A stretch of 64,000 nucleotides of DNA. It comes from Fasciola hepatica (Eukaryota > Platyhelminthes > Trematoda > Plagiorchiida > Fasciolidae). The DNA lies in contig CANUEZ040000001.1 in assembly GCA_948099385.1 (NCBI GenBank), positions 756,501-820,500 of the forward strand, in the 5' to 3' direction. Positions 47,100 through 56,940 of the stretch are shown here, one piece after another (positions within the stretch are counted from its first letter, which is position 1; each line of letters opens with the position of its first letter). Under the pieces are notes generated by a model that worked only from the letters and a program-made list of their open reading frames with translations, made no database searches and was not told where the DNA came from. A program made the translations under genes and the position numbers.

Positions 47100-47790
47100 C
47101 TGTCGACGGTGCTTCATAGTGGTCCAATTTCCAGTTTGGCTAAGAATATTCCCTCCAAAAAGGGCCCAAGTGGTGATACCATTACCACCCCATCCTTCTA
47201 TCTGTAGTATTTACGGCTTTTTACAGAAATTGTACATTCCATATATATCTAAGTATTAGTTCTTTTAGCTTGGCCACAGAAATGCCCAGTTTGGTATTAT
47301 TATCGGTGAAGCATTGACAGATGAAACCTACCGTCTTCATCAACGGCACGTTTGTGAATAGCGATTCCACTTCTGGGGCAAGCCTAGGACTTTCATGCAA
47401 ATCCCGATATTTTTCCATATCCTCTTAAGAGGTCGAACCCTCAGCACAATACCATGCCAGTGACTTTTGCACAGGTTTGAAAATTTCTGCCACCCACTGA
47501 GCTGTGGCGTGATAGGCTGAGGTGCTCACGTCAATCACCGGTCTTGGTGGCATATTTTGTTTGTGTACTTGTTGTCACACACAGAGTCTAGAAGGTCACA
47601 AGCAGCAGGGCCCAAGCTTGTCATACAGCATTTTGAAAGTAGCGTTTTCTGACATGAGCTGCTTCAAGGTGTCTGTCAGCTTAGTCTCGGCTTCCTGTGT
47701 TTTGCCTTTCTCACGCAGATGGTGAGTGAACCTGCTCTCGTCAGATAAAGTAGTCATCGTATCTCTTTCCTAGTAACTTAGGTCTAGAAC
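47100..47790 (-). pseudogene. Penelope-like element RT relic P
   Basis: Minus strand. 47,790-47,640 reads 'ARWVVLDLSY' then 'TTLSDESRFTHHLREKGK', the finger region of Penelope RTs. 47,418-47,221 reads 'ESLFTNVPLMKTVGFICQCF' and 'LKELILRYIWNVQFL'. About 47,215-47,125 reads 'DGVVMVSPLGPFLEGIFLAK', in which the usual MGSPLGP motif has Gly replaced by Val. The YVDD block and the GIY-YIG endonuclease were not found. There are stops between the pieces. Penelope-like RTs are related to telomerase; this is a dead fragment and the only one of its class here. Confidence 0.72.
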
Positions 47791-48849
47791 GACCCATCTA
47801 GCGACTTCATCCGGTTTCGATGGCAGAAATGTTCGTAGGCAAAGCAACCTTATGCAGCAGTTGTTATTGCCTTAGCCGTAACAAGTGATTCACTCTTGAT
47901 TCCCATGTGAAAATTCTTCCCCGCCCTGCACCTCTCTTTTCACACCTTCGTTTTTCATCCATGTCTTCCCACGCTATTTGGTTATACAATTCACACTTAC
48001 CGCCGTATACACAAAGGAGAAGGCTCGCCAAGTTAAAGCGTGTTGTAAAGTTACCGGATTTGCTGAGCACCTTCTCATTCAGTGCTATCTCTAGCCGCAC
48101 GTATGCCTTCGTTTACCCAGCACTATGTATGTAAACACCTTAGGAGATATATAAAAATAGGTTTTTCAAGTTACATGTTTTTTACGAAGGAGATGATTCA
48201 TTATTGGCAGAAGAGACTGGGCTGTGGACACAACCAACAGGCGTGACGTCAGTGAATAACTGAATGGCAAGCCATAGAAAATTCGGGACCTAGTCAAATG
48301 TCATGTTTCTAATGAAATATACAAAATATGCGAGCTTCAAGTACCCTATACACGCGCCTCACCTCTTTCTATTCCTATTTCCTATAAATATTTGTATTTC
48401 TCAAGGAGAATTTTTATTCTGAAAGTGTGTTCCGTGATTCAGGTTTCAGTATTAAGGAGGTTATCAAGAGTCGATTTTATGGTAAAGCTTATTGAGAATA
48501 GGCTTAGAAGTACATAAAAACAACGATACCTTGTTTTCGTTTTGTGTGCCTGCTCTGGGTGGCGTAGAGAAATAAACCGTCGATGTGGAGAACTGATCAG
48601 GTGGAGACGGGCTTTAAGGCATCTGGAGTGGCTATCGGTCGTGTTCGACTCTTGTGTCCGGAGGTGAGCCATGACATGTTGCAGAGAAACATTTAGGTGG
48701 TTATGCGTAGAAAAGCTTGAGCCCTGAATATACGCCGACCGACTGAGCTAGAAGGACGGGAAACTACCGAGTGACGATTTTCGGGGAATCAATGTGACTT
48801 TAATTGTTCGGACCAGTGCAACGCCGTGGCAGAAAATGCTCGTGGTGAG
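47791..48849. other. Unassigned sequence, about 1.05 kb
   Basis: No recognised element or gene. Short frames at 48,100-47,864 and 48,672-48,439 (minus) match nothing I know. The stretch is relatively A/T-rich. Confidence 0.4.
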
Positions 48850-49274
48850 CTTCCTAGATTACGATCAGCTTTTTCTTGCCATCCATATTTACATGGCTAT
48901 TGTATGACCTCACCAATAAATACGCTTGCAAGCCCGGGCATCCTTTTACAAAAAGGAAGCCACCGGCATACAGGAAGTTCAGCGTGTCGCGACGGGGATG
49001 TTTGAAGGGCAGTACGGTAAGACGTACGAGCAGGGACCCCGATTTGAATCTTTTCCATTTGGAAAGGAATGGACTTCAAGACGATCACACAGAAACGTTC
49101 AAGGTAACCGAGGGGCTTTTCTGGCCTCAGGCCGGATAATATACTCCAAACGGCTTTAGCTTCCAGAACAAGGGGGTACAAAATGGTGCTGGCAAAAGTT
49201 CGAGCTAGGATGATGATCCAACCGCACCCCCTTAGCGACAGGGCAGTGAACAGTTGGAACAGTCTCCCTGAGTG
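48850..49274 (+). pseudogene. LINE relic N, RT C-terminus, interrupted by element M
   Basis: Plus strand, two frames: 'LNLFHLERNGLQDDHTETFK' (about 49,040-49,100), then 'SRTRGYKMVLAKVRARMM' and 'LSDRAVNSWNSLPE' (about 49,160-49,270). These are the LE.RRL..D, TRGH and VN.WN.LP motifs at the end of jockey/CR1-like RTs. The text stops at 49,274 because LTR element M is inserted; the joined flanks (after 54,637) give an immediate stop. N is therefore older than M. Confidence 0.65.
49271..49274. repeat. Target-site duplication AGTG, left of element M
   Basis: AGTG directly precedes the 5' LTR and recurs at 54634-54637 directly after the 3' LTR. Four bases is a usual length for Ty3/gypsy insertions. 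Confidence 0.75.
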
Positions 49275-49544
49275 TGTAGTGCTACCAATAAAGCACTCGA
49301 TGACGAAGACCAACAATTTTTTTTATTTGAACAATGACCGATTTTGGTGGCGCCACTTGCTCCGCCTGTGTACGTCGTCTGCACGCCGTTGCGCTCCTCC
49401 AATGCACACGTTGCCCCGCTCCAGCGTTTTGAGTTCTGCTTTGCGCGCTGCCGAGTATATTCGCTATCGTGTCACAAACCGAGGACCACGGGCTATAGAC
49501 TCGATACGGGAGCAGGTCCTGACTTAACTGAGATAAATCCTAAA
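49275..49544 (+). repeat. 5' LTR of element M
   Basis: 270 bp, starts TGTAGTG, ends CCTAAA, and so lacks the usual terminal CA. The ends are fixed by the AGTG duplication and by the primer site that follows. It differs from the 3' LTR by G versus A at two places, both in CpG context here. Confidence 0.85.
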
Positions 49545-49545
49545 C

Positions 49546-49561
49546 TGGTGAGCCCGAACAC
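49546..49561 (+). other. Primer binding site of element M
   Basis: TGGTGAGCCCGAACAC starts two bases after the 5' LTR. TGG matches the CCA end of a tRNA, and the sequence resembles the tRNA-Trp complement type reported for CsRn1-like elements. Identity of the tRNA is not proven here. Confidence 0.6.
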
Positions 49562-49767
49562 CAAATTAATTCTCGAAGGACATTCGTAAGTCCCTCAATC
49601 ACATTTATTCGTTTACATATACACTTTTTCCGATATATAAACGGTAAATTCCGGATTTCAGCTACCTTATCCCTTATATATATTTTTTCGTATCCATATT
49701 ATAAGTGTTTCGCGTTTGCTGCATTGACTCCTTTATACCATTTTACATTTGATATACCATTGCAACT

Positions 49768-50588
49768 ATGGCTAGCAACGACCGTAAACCTGGCCCGGAA
49801 CCGTCCGTTTCGACAGTCTCCTTAGCCGTCCCTCAGTTTTTATTGATGACCCTCAACTCTGGTTTCATATGTTGGAGGCAGAGTTTGAATCACATAGAAT
49901 TACAAGCGAACGAAGCCGTTACTTGTGGACTATCGGTCGCCTTCCCCGTGACGTTGCTACTCAGATACGAGACGTAATATTTATTAACAGTTCTTACACA
50001 GCCGTGAAAGACGCGGTAATCTCTTGTCTTTTACCGTCAGAATCGTCCAGACTAAAACGGCTGACTTAAGGGACAGAGTTAGGTAGCAGGAAGCCATCTG
50101 CATTACTGAGAGAGATGCAGCAGCCGGCAGGGCAACTTTTAGAGGAAGACGTCCTTAAAGAGTTGTGCGTACAGCGACTACCACCCAACATTCAAGCACT
50201 GCTCGAGGTTTCCAGCCACCTTAAGCTCACAGAAGCGGCTAAACTAGCGGACGGTGTTATGGACCAGTACCATCCACAAATTACCGCCGTAACAACCTCG
50301 AGCAGCCCCCAGACCACAGCTCCCACCGTAAGAACACACTCCGAAGACACTCTGAGAGCAGCTTCCGAGCGGGCCTTCAAACGTTTTACCTCTCCTGGTT
50401 GTTCTCACTGTAGAAACCATATATCTTATCACAACTCTGACCGACGTGAACGTCTCAGAAGCCCTTCCCCTGACCGCCTGGTTAACCCATCTCGATCAAC
50501 GTACTGTCGATACCACAAACGGTATGGGGAGAAGGCCCGGCGCTGCGAAGCCGGTTGCACCTTCCCAGGTGCCAAACAGGGAAACTAA
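49768..50588 (+). pseudogene. Gag of element M, CHCC type, one frameshift and one stop
   Basis: The ATG at 49,768 opens a Gag whose first 24 or so residues ('MASNDRKPGPEPSVSTVSLA') lead into 'VPQF'. A T5 run at 49,836-49,840 breaks the frame, and Gag text resumes in the next frame ('HMLEAEFESHRITSERSRY', from about 49,865). A TAA at 50,067-50,069 interrupts it. The rest (to 50,588) has 'VLKELCVQRLPPNIQALLEV' and ends with 'CRYHKRYGEKARRCEAGC', a C-H-C-C motif in place of the CCHC knuckle, as in CsRn1-type Gags. Gag forms the particle and binds RNA. Its stop codon overlaps a -1 frameshift signal. Confidence 0.82.
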
Positions 50589-50642
50589 TATCCCGACGCG
50601 TTCCGACGACTAACGCGGTCGGCAGCCATAATGGCAGTTGTC
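50579..50642 (+). promoter_or_regulatory. Putative -1 programmed ribosomal frameshift signal at the gag-pol junction
   Basis: The slippery heptamer GGGAAAC (50579-50585) is in the X_XXY_YYZ register of gag (CAG GGA AAC TAA), and the gag stop follows at once. After a 7-nt spacer comes a stem: CCGAC+GCGTT (50593-50602) with AACGC, a bulged G, and GTCGG (50612-50622), 10 pairs and a 9-nt loop. Loop bases GACGACT (50605-50611) can pair with AGTTGTC (50636-50642; six Watson-Crick pairs plus one G-U), giving an H-type pseudoknot. The -1 frame leads straight into protease. All this is read from sequence; function is inferred. Confidence 0.75.
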
Positions 50643-53600
50643 TGTTGCATGTCCGAGATTTAGTTTCCAATAACCTGTTCCTAATTGACACCGGTGCAGC
50701 AGTAAGTGTCATTCCAAAGGAGGCAGGTGATGCAACGAACCCGTCAGTCCAACAACTCCGTGCTGCCAATGGCACTCCCATTGCTACTTACGGCCTAAGT
50801 CACTCACACTCAACTTAGGACTACGTCGCACCTTCCGCTGGGTGTTCATAGTAGCAGACGTCCTTTATCCCATATCAGGCATCGATTTCCTAGACCATTT
50901 CGACCTCCTGATAGATGCACGAGGCCGGAGAGTTGTCGACCGGCAGACTTCTCTTTCCGTAACCGGGTCGTATTCCTCCGTGAATCACATCACGTCCCTA
51001 TACATCGAACCGCAGGCCGAACACCCGTACGCAGACCTACTTTCAGCTTACCCGGCAATGCTAAGACAATCTGGCCCCCTTCCCGCGGTGACCACCAACG
51101 TCACCCACCATATTGTCACTAAAGGCCCCCAGCATTTAGCCGACCACGTCGCTTGACCTTAGAAAAGCTCCGCGTAGCACAGGCTGAGTTTGAACACATG
51201 CTAGAATTAGGCATAATACGCCCGTCCAGTAGCCTTTGGGCCTCGCCCCTTCACATGGTTCCTAAACCTAATGGCGACTGGCGCCCCTGCGGTGACTACA
51301 AGACCCTCAACCAGGCCACTATCCCGGACAGGTACCCCATTCCACATATTCAAGATCTTACTTCTACCCTGTCTGGTTGTTCTGTTTTCAGCAGAATCGA
51401 CCTCGACAGAGCCTATCACCAAATCCCAGTAGCAGAGGCTGACATCCCTAAAACCGCTGTCACAACTCTATTCGGACTATTCGAGTTTTTGCGCATGCCT
51501 TTTGGGCTCAGCAATGCAGCCCAAACCTTTCAAAGGTTTATGCATGAGGCAACACGCGGTTTGAAGAATGTCTACGTGTACTTAGACGATATTTTGGTGG
51601 CAAGTTCTTGAAAAGAAGAGCATATGACACACTTGCGTGCTCTTTTTGAGCGCCTTAGCCAACACGGTGTAACCATTAACCCTGCTAAGTGCGAATTAGG
51701 TAGGACGACCATCACGTTCCTAGGTCACGAAATCTCAGCCTCAGGCATACAGCCCCTGCCTGACAAGGTGGCGGCTATTCGCGACTATCCTGAGCCTCAA
51801 TCTTACCGACAGTTGCGCCAATTTTCTGGCCTGGTTAACTTTTATCGCCGCTTTGACCCACACTGCGCCGACATAATGCAGCCTCTAACAGACCTTTTAC
51901 GTGAAGGTAGGCGGAAATTCATTTTTCCCGACACGAGGCAGGCAGCCTTTACTTTTATCAAGGATGCTATCGCCAACATAGCACACCTTGCACATCCCGA
52001 TCCTTATGCTCCCCTGGCATTAGGAACAGATGCTTTGGACACGGCTGTTGGAGCAGTGTTGCAGCAATTCGTCAACAATTCATGGCAACCAATAGCTTTC
52101 TTCTCCAAGCGTCTCCATCCTGCGGAATCCCGATATAGTACGTTCAGCAGATAACTGCTAGCAATCTATTTGGGTATCCGACACTTCCGGCACACACTCG
52201 AGGGTCAAACGTTCACAGTGTTCACAGATCATAAACCACTAGTTTACGCCCTCCAATCAGCTTCTGACCGATATTCGCCACGCGAGATTCGCCACTTAGG
52301 CTATTTTTCGCAGTTTACTACGGATATTCGACACGTCTCTGTGGCACACAATCCCGTAGAAGACGCACTCTCACGCGTCCACAATATCGACTACCCACTA
52401 CCCATGGGCATAGACCTAGAAGCAATCGCCGCAGCCCAAACGGCAGATCTTGATGTAGAGCAACTCAGACACAACAGCTCCCTGCACCTAGTGCCAGTGG
52501 CCCTTCCAACTTCGGACGTAACTAGCATTTGCGATGTGTCACAAGATCGACCCCGACCACTAGTTCCTGCCAGTTTTCACCAACGAGTTCTTACCAGCCT
52601 CCACAACTTATCGCACCCTGGGGTAACCGCCTCAGTGAAACTAGTCACCGAGCGATTCGTCTGGCCTTGCGTCAAACGTGACGTACGTCTTTGGGCCCGT
52701 GCTTGTCTTCAGTGTCAACGAGTTAAGATACAGCGTCACACCAAATCTACTTTGGGCACATTCTGCGAACCGGACGCACGCTTTCATCGTGTGCATGTGG
52801 ATCTCGTGGGGCCACTTCCGCCATCCAATGGCTGCGTCTACATCCTCACTCGCGTAGATCGTTTCGCTCGCTGGCCACAGGCCATACATATTCCTCGCCC
52901 AACCTCAGAGGAAGCTGCAAAAGCATTTCTAACTGGTTGGGTGAGTCAGTTCGGTTGCCCTGCTATCGTGACCACTGACCGCGGTTCTCATTTCGACGGC
53001 GCCTTCCACGAGCTACTAAACACATTCGGTTGTCGACACAACAAGAAGACGGCCTATCATCCTCAGGCCAATGGCATGGTGGAGAGATTCCATCGCCAGC
53101 TGAAAGCTGCCCTTCGTGCTCGTGCTAACCCTTTATGGAGTGAAGTTTTGCCGATCGTTCTCTTAGGACTGCGTAACACCGTTAAAGCCGATATGGGTGT
53201 TACGTCGGCTGAACTGGTTTGTGGTTGCACACTACGACTTTCAGGTGAGTTGGTTTCTCCATTACCACCTATGAGTTTTAATTACGGGGATTACGCAAAA
53301 CGGTTGTCGCACCAAGTGCGGGTGATAAAGCCCACCCCACCACGAGAACCAACCCTGAGCAACTACATACCTACCGCTCTAGCTACCACCAGCCATGTGT
53401 TTATTCGAGTAGATGCAGTGCGATCACCACAGCAGGCCGCTTACTCTGGCCCGTTCCGCGTCGTCCAGCGAAAGGGAAAGAAATACGTGGTGGACGTCGA
53501 GGGCAGGAAGGAGACCATCAGCATAGACCGCCTCAAACCAGCCTTCATCGAGGCAGAACCAGCCTCGAACAACCCTCTCAGTGTCCCTACCTGCTCACAA

Positions 53601-53780
53601 CTTTCGGTTAGTCGTCCCGAGTCGGCCCCTGTTACTCCCACTAAAGACCCCTTGTTGCCTGTTGCAGCACCAAACTCCACGAAAGACACAGCTTCACCGG
53701 TCAACAGGAGAAATCGACGCGGCCGCGAGCTGCGACAGCCAACGAGGTTTTCTGAATATGTAATAGTTGTATATATTTAA
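50579..53780 (+). pseudogene. Pol of element M: protease, RT, RNase H, integrase
   Basis: The frame -1 to gag gives protease 'FLIDTGAAVSVIP' (DTG, about 50,682). A 2-base anomaly near 50,801-50,810 shifts the frame to 'IVADVLYPISGIDFLDHF'. A 1-base shift near 51,141 leads to RT: 'PHMVPKPNGDWRPCGDYKTLN' (shortened: 'GDWRPCGDYK'), 'SRIDLDRAYHQIPVA', 'MPFGLSNAAQTFQRFM' and 'YLDDILVAS' (YLDD 51579-51590). TGA at 51,609-51,611 and TAA at 52,152-52,154 interrupt RT and RNase H. From 52,155 the frame is open to 53,780: 'FTDHKPLVYAL', integrase HHCC ('LSHPGVTASVK' to 'CLQCQRVK'), and core 'VHVDLVGPLP', 'TTDRGSHFDG', 'NGMVERFHR' (intact DDE). Confidence 0.88.
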
Positions 53781-54350
53781 GTTTACTCTTCATATTCAAC
53801 TTGTACATAGTCCTATTATGCATGAATGCACGACCACGTGGTGATCACGACAAGAGTGGCGGCAGCCTGTATTGCGCTGGTATGTCCCCCTCAGTCGAAT
53901 ATCCGATCGCGCCTCGAGGCGCAGCTTCCTGGTGTTTCTTGCCTTTCAGCTCGTCCCGTCAGACAGAACCATATGGAATTCCAGGATCTCGCATGGCTCC
54001 AACACAAGGCTCACTGGATCTCGACTGGACTCATTTGACGCCGGACGCTGCCTCGCTTACGAAGGCAATGACAACCACAGGGACACGGAACTTTGGGATA
54101 TGCCGACAACGACAAACCCTACAACGCAATTACCACTGCCAGATCGCGAACGGGATCTACCCCGGTCGGATAGCATTTTGAGGAGGACGCAATTTTGCGA
54201 TCGACGCACAACGACCAGTGTGAGTCATGGAGAACGGCTTGTGCTGGCTTCGCTGTTGTGTTCGACCGCGGCGGGAGGCATGGAAAACGTCCCTCGCCAT
54301 TGAATCCGACGTACCCATCACGGGTCGAAGACCAACTGCGTTGGCCTTCT
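53781..54350 (+). other. 3' UTR of element M
   Basis: About 570 bases between the pol stop and the polypurine tract. Open frames overlap in all three phases (up to 143 codons), which suggests G/C-rich non-coding sequence rather than an extra gene. No envelope-like motif (signal peptide, furin site, membrane segment) is seen. Confidence 0.55.
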
Positions 54351-54363
54351 AGGGGGAGACCCC
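54351..54363 (+). other. Polypurine tract of element M
   Basis: AGGGGGAGACCCC lies directly before the 3' LTR and fits a plus-strand primer. Confidence 0.65.
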
Positions 54364-54633
54364 TGTAGTGCTACCAATAAAGCACTCGATGACGAAGACC
54401 AACAATTTTTTTTATTTGAACAATGACCGATTTTGGTGGCGCCACTTGCTCCGCCTGTGTACGTCGTCTGCACGCCGTTGCGCTCCTCCAATGCACACGT
54501 TGCCCCGCTCCAGCGTTTTGAGTTCTGCTTTGCGCGCTGCCAAGTATATTCGCTATCGTGTCACAAACCAAGGACCACGGGCTATAGACTCGATACGGGA
54601 GCAGGTCCTGACTTAACTGAGATAAATCCTAAA
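54364..54633 (+). repeat. 3' LTR of element M
   Basis: 270 bp, equal in length to the 5' LTR, with two differences (about 54,543 and 54,570; A in place of G). It is followed by AGTG (54634-54637). Confidence 0.85.
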
Positions 54634-54637
54634 AGTG

Positions 54638-55857
54638 AACGATAGACCTGCAGACCGTCCAGTCCTTCATAGTGCCTCGGATAGAAAGTGGTGTGTGAAG
54701 TATCGTGGTAATGAGCTCTGAATGTGTTCACTGGATGGATGACGGTAGCACTGATTTCCCTCTGAGTCATGTGATAACTGACGTTTTCGCTGTTGCGCAT
54801 TGTCGGTACGCTGACGACGCATAATGTCTCTCGCAGTTGATATGCAATAAGGATTTACTTTAACCTATCATTTTTATCAAGGATTCTACGAAGAGTTTGG
54901 TGCATGACCGGTGTGCGGTAGAGTATATTTAATCTTTTGAAGCCGTTTGAAGAGCGGCCGTTCCCAAGTTGGTTGCTGAGATTTGCCTGCCGCGAGCCTT
55001 TAAAATGGTTAAATCGGCATGCTCCCGTTTGGCCAATCCGCTGATGCAGCGAAAAACCTTACTTTGGTAGTATAAGAATAAGTATTTGATGTTTCTTTGG
55101 ATGCTTTTAATGCTCTTAAATTGTGAAATGTGCATTTAAAATAGTTTACTTTGAAATCTGACTCTGTGTTAAAGAAAGATACAAATACAATAAAAGCATA
55201 CGTGGATGCCATTCCTGCCCGAGGTAACGTCAATTCCTGGCCTATCACAAGGACCGTTTAATGATTGCATCTGGTCCGATTATTCTAACCATTTGCCATT
55301 TGCCAGCCCAGTGAGTCGTAGGAAAGGAATGACGAACAACTTTCCCGTCTGCAGACCCGGGTGGGTCTTTCGCATCAAAGGCAGGAAAAAAGCTAAATTG
55401 CCAGCAGGCACGCACTCCACTTGCCCGACCGCAAAGCACATGAAGCACTAGGGGGCTGAGGAATACGCTGGGCGCTCGGGCTTATATATTGCCAGTCCAC
55501 CATTAACACGCGTACCTTCGTTCATCTAATCACAACAAAATACAGAACCACACCACAGAGGTTAAGCAAGTTATCTTCTAACCATGTACTAGCAAAATAC
55601 ACTTGAGTGCACACGGACCAAGCCACATCAACCAGGAGGCAGTCAAATCTGGCCACGTTTGTGATCGCACCACTCGGGTCCACTCGGCAGCAATCTGCCG
55701 TACACCAGCTTAAGCAGATTATTTACACTGGTCCCTGGTGCACATGCCATCGAAAGAGCTCTGGACGTTCGACTGGCCGTGGCCATTACCTGCCCCGTGC
55801 AAACTGAACCGAACTGAACCGAACCGCATATCGGGCATTGGCCTTAAGTGACCGTTG
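54638..55857. other. Unassigned sequence between elements M and J
   Basis: About 1.2 kb. The first bases are the right flank of LINE relic N. Otherwise there is no recognised content; small frames in both directions match nothing I know. A short GAACC/GAACT tandem run lies at 55804-55826. Confidence 0.4.
55804..55826. repeat. GAACC/GAACT pentamer run
   Basis: Four to five imperfect GAACY units, about 30 bases from the insertion site of element J. It could be the simple tail of an unrecognised LINE. Confidence 0.6.
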
Positions 55858-55862
55858 ACTGG
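55858..55862. repeat. Target-site duplication ACTGG, left of element J
   Basis: ACTGG here and at 62557-62561 flank the two LTRs exactly. Five bases is typical for BEL/Pao integrase. Confidence 0.85.
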
Positions 55863-56242
55863 TGTTACGAACGTTTGAGCAATGCGTAGCCAAATTCGCA
55901 ACGGATCCCGAAATCAGAAGACGATTATCCGTGATATTCTACGATACTAGGTTATTAAGATAATCAATGACATAAACAATATACAAACCTCAATAATACG
56001 ATCACAAGGACTCAACAACGAGAAACCGAATAGCAGCGTGTGAGCAGACAGCACGTGCGTCACGCAGGTCCTGAACAAGGATGTGTCAAAATAGCGCTCT
56101 GGGCGCGAACAAACAACAATTGGTCCAGAAAAACAACCAGTTCGTAAAGACAAGTCAATAGTGTATGGAAATGAGTGATGTTGGGAAAAACACTGAATCG
56201 CGAGGGAAAAAAAAGGGGGATTTTCCACGACCGGCTGTTACA
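55863..56242 (-). repeat. 3' LTR of element J
   Basis: 380 bp. On the minus strand it starts TGTAACAG and ends GTAACA. It is identical to 62177-62556 except for one base, the third of the LTR. It contains an A8 run (plus strand near 56,210). Confidence 0.92.
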
Positions 56243-56262
56243 CCGCCCACCAAAATCCTCCT
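56243..56262 (-). other. Polypurine tract of element J
   Basis: On the minus strand a G/A-rich run ending in GGTGGGCGG sits directly before the 3' LTR. The core is shared with element I. Confidence 0.72.
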
Positions 56263-56940
56263 GGATCCTTAGCAGAGTCAAAGGTTCGGTATAAAGGTAC
56301 TGATTCTTCCTACCTGCCAAGGCCCTGCTGTCAGTGCGCGCGTCTAATGCTCGTCGTCGACGTTCTACTACTGGTCGCACCTAATCCATTGGATACATAG
56401 ACGTGAGGCTAGTCTACATCTTCCACAAGACCAAATGACCGATGGCGGGCGTGAATGGTCGCATAGACGTTGTCCTCGTAAGGGGCCGTCCGGTCCTGGA
56501 AGTACGTGCTTGAGTGTGTGTGTGTGTGTGCGTGTGTGTGTGCCGGGGTTACAATGAAATCACAGGTATGACTACACATCAAAGGAGGACTTTCTGCAAT
56601 GTCAACAAAAGACCGCGTGGCAAGAAGACGAGTAAATGTAGCATGTGTGTGTGACCTGAGCTCCGCTACTTCCACATATGCAAGGGTATTCGGTAGCGTC
56701 AACAAAAGGCAAAACAACGAACACTGTCACATGTATGATGGGTTTACGGGAAGTAGAGTGCGTCGTGCATGCGTGTATGTATCGGGACGTATAATGGAAT
56801 CGCACTCATCACCACATATCGGAAAGAACCTTCTGTAATGTCAACGAAAGGACCGCGGGCACCTTAACGTATTTGACGGAGATTGTGTGGTATATATGGT
56901 GTTTCTTTATCCACCTCGATTACTGGTGTGAAAAGGTGTA
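56263..56940 (-). other. 3' UTR of element J with a tandem duplication and a GT repeat
   Basis: Plus-strand blocks at about 56,550-56,630 and 56,792-56,870 share 'AATG.AATC.CA', 'CACAT.', 'CTTCTG.AATGTCAAC.AAAG' and 'GACCGCG', a diverged duplication of about 240 bases. A GT/CG-rich dinucleotide run lies at 56,513-56,542. No coding frame is recognised. Confidence 0.6.

Larger units (their letters stand above)
49275..54633 (+). mobile_element. Ty3/gypsy LTR retrotransposon M, CsRn1-like
   Basis: A 5.36-kb element: 5' LTR (49275-49544), primer site, gag (49,768-50,588), pol with protease, RT, RNase H and integrase (50,579-53,780, -1 frame relative to gag), a 570-base 3' UTR, polypurine tract, and 3' LTR (54364-54633). 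It is flanked by AGTG duplications. The LTRs differ at two of 270 positions, so the insertion is young. Coding frames carry two small frameshifts in pol, one in gag, and three stops. Assignment to the CsRn1 group rests on the CHCC-like Gag motif and the RT/integrase style. Confidence 0.9.

Noticed and set aside
53801..54303. Possible envelope or extra ORF after pol of element M
   Set aside because: Three overlapping frames, none with a signal peptide, membrane segment or cleavage motif; better explained as G/C-rich UTR.
55719..55901. Minus-strand frame starting 'MRIWLRIAQTFVT', also seen as the start of the J gag frame
   Set aside because: The shared start lies in the LTR; the real gag start is the ATG at 62,134.
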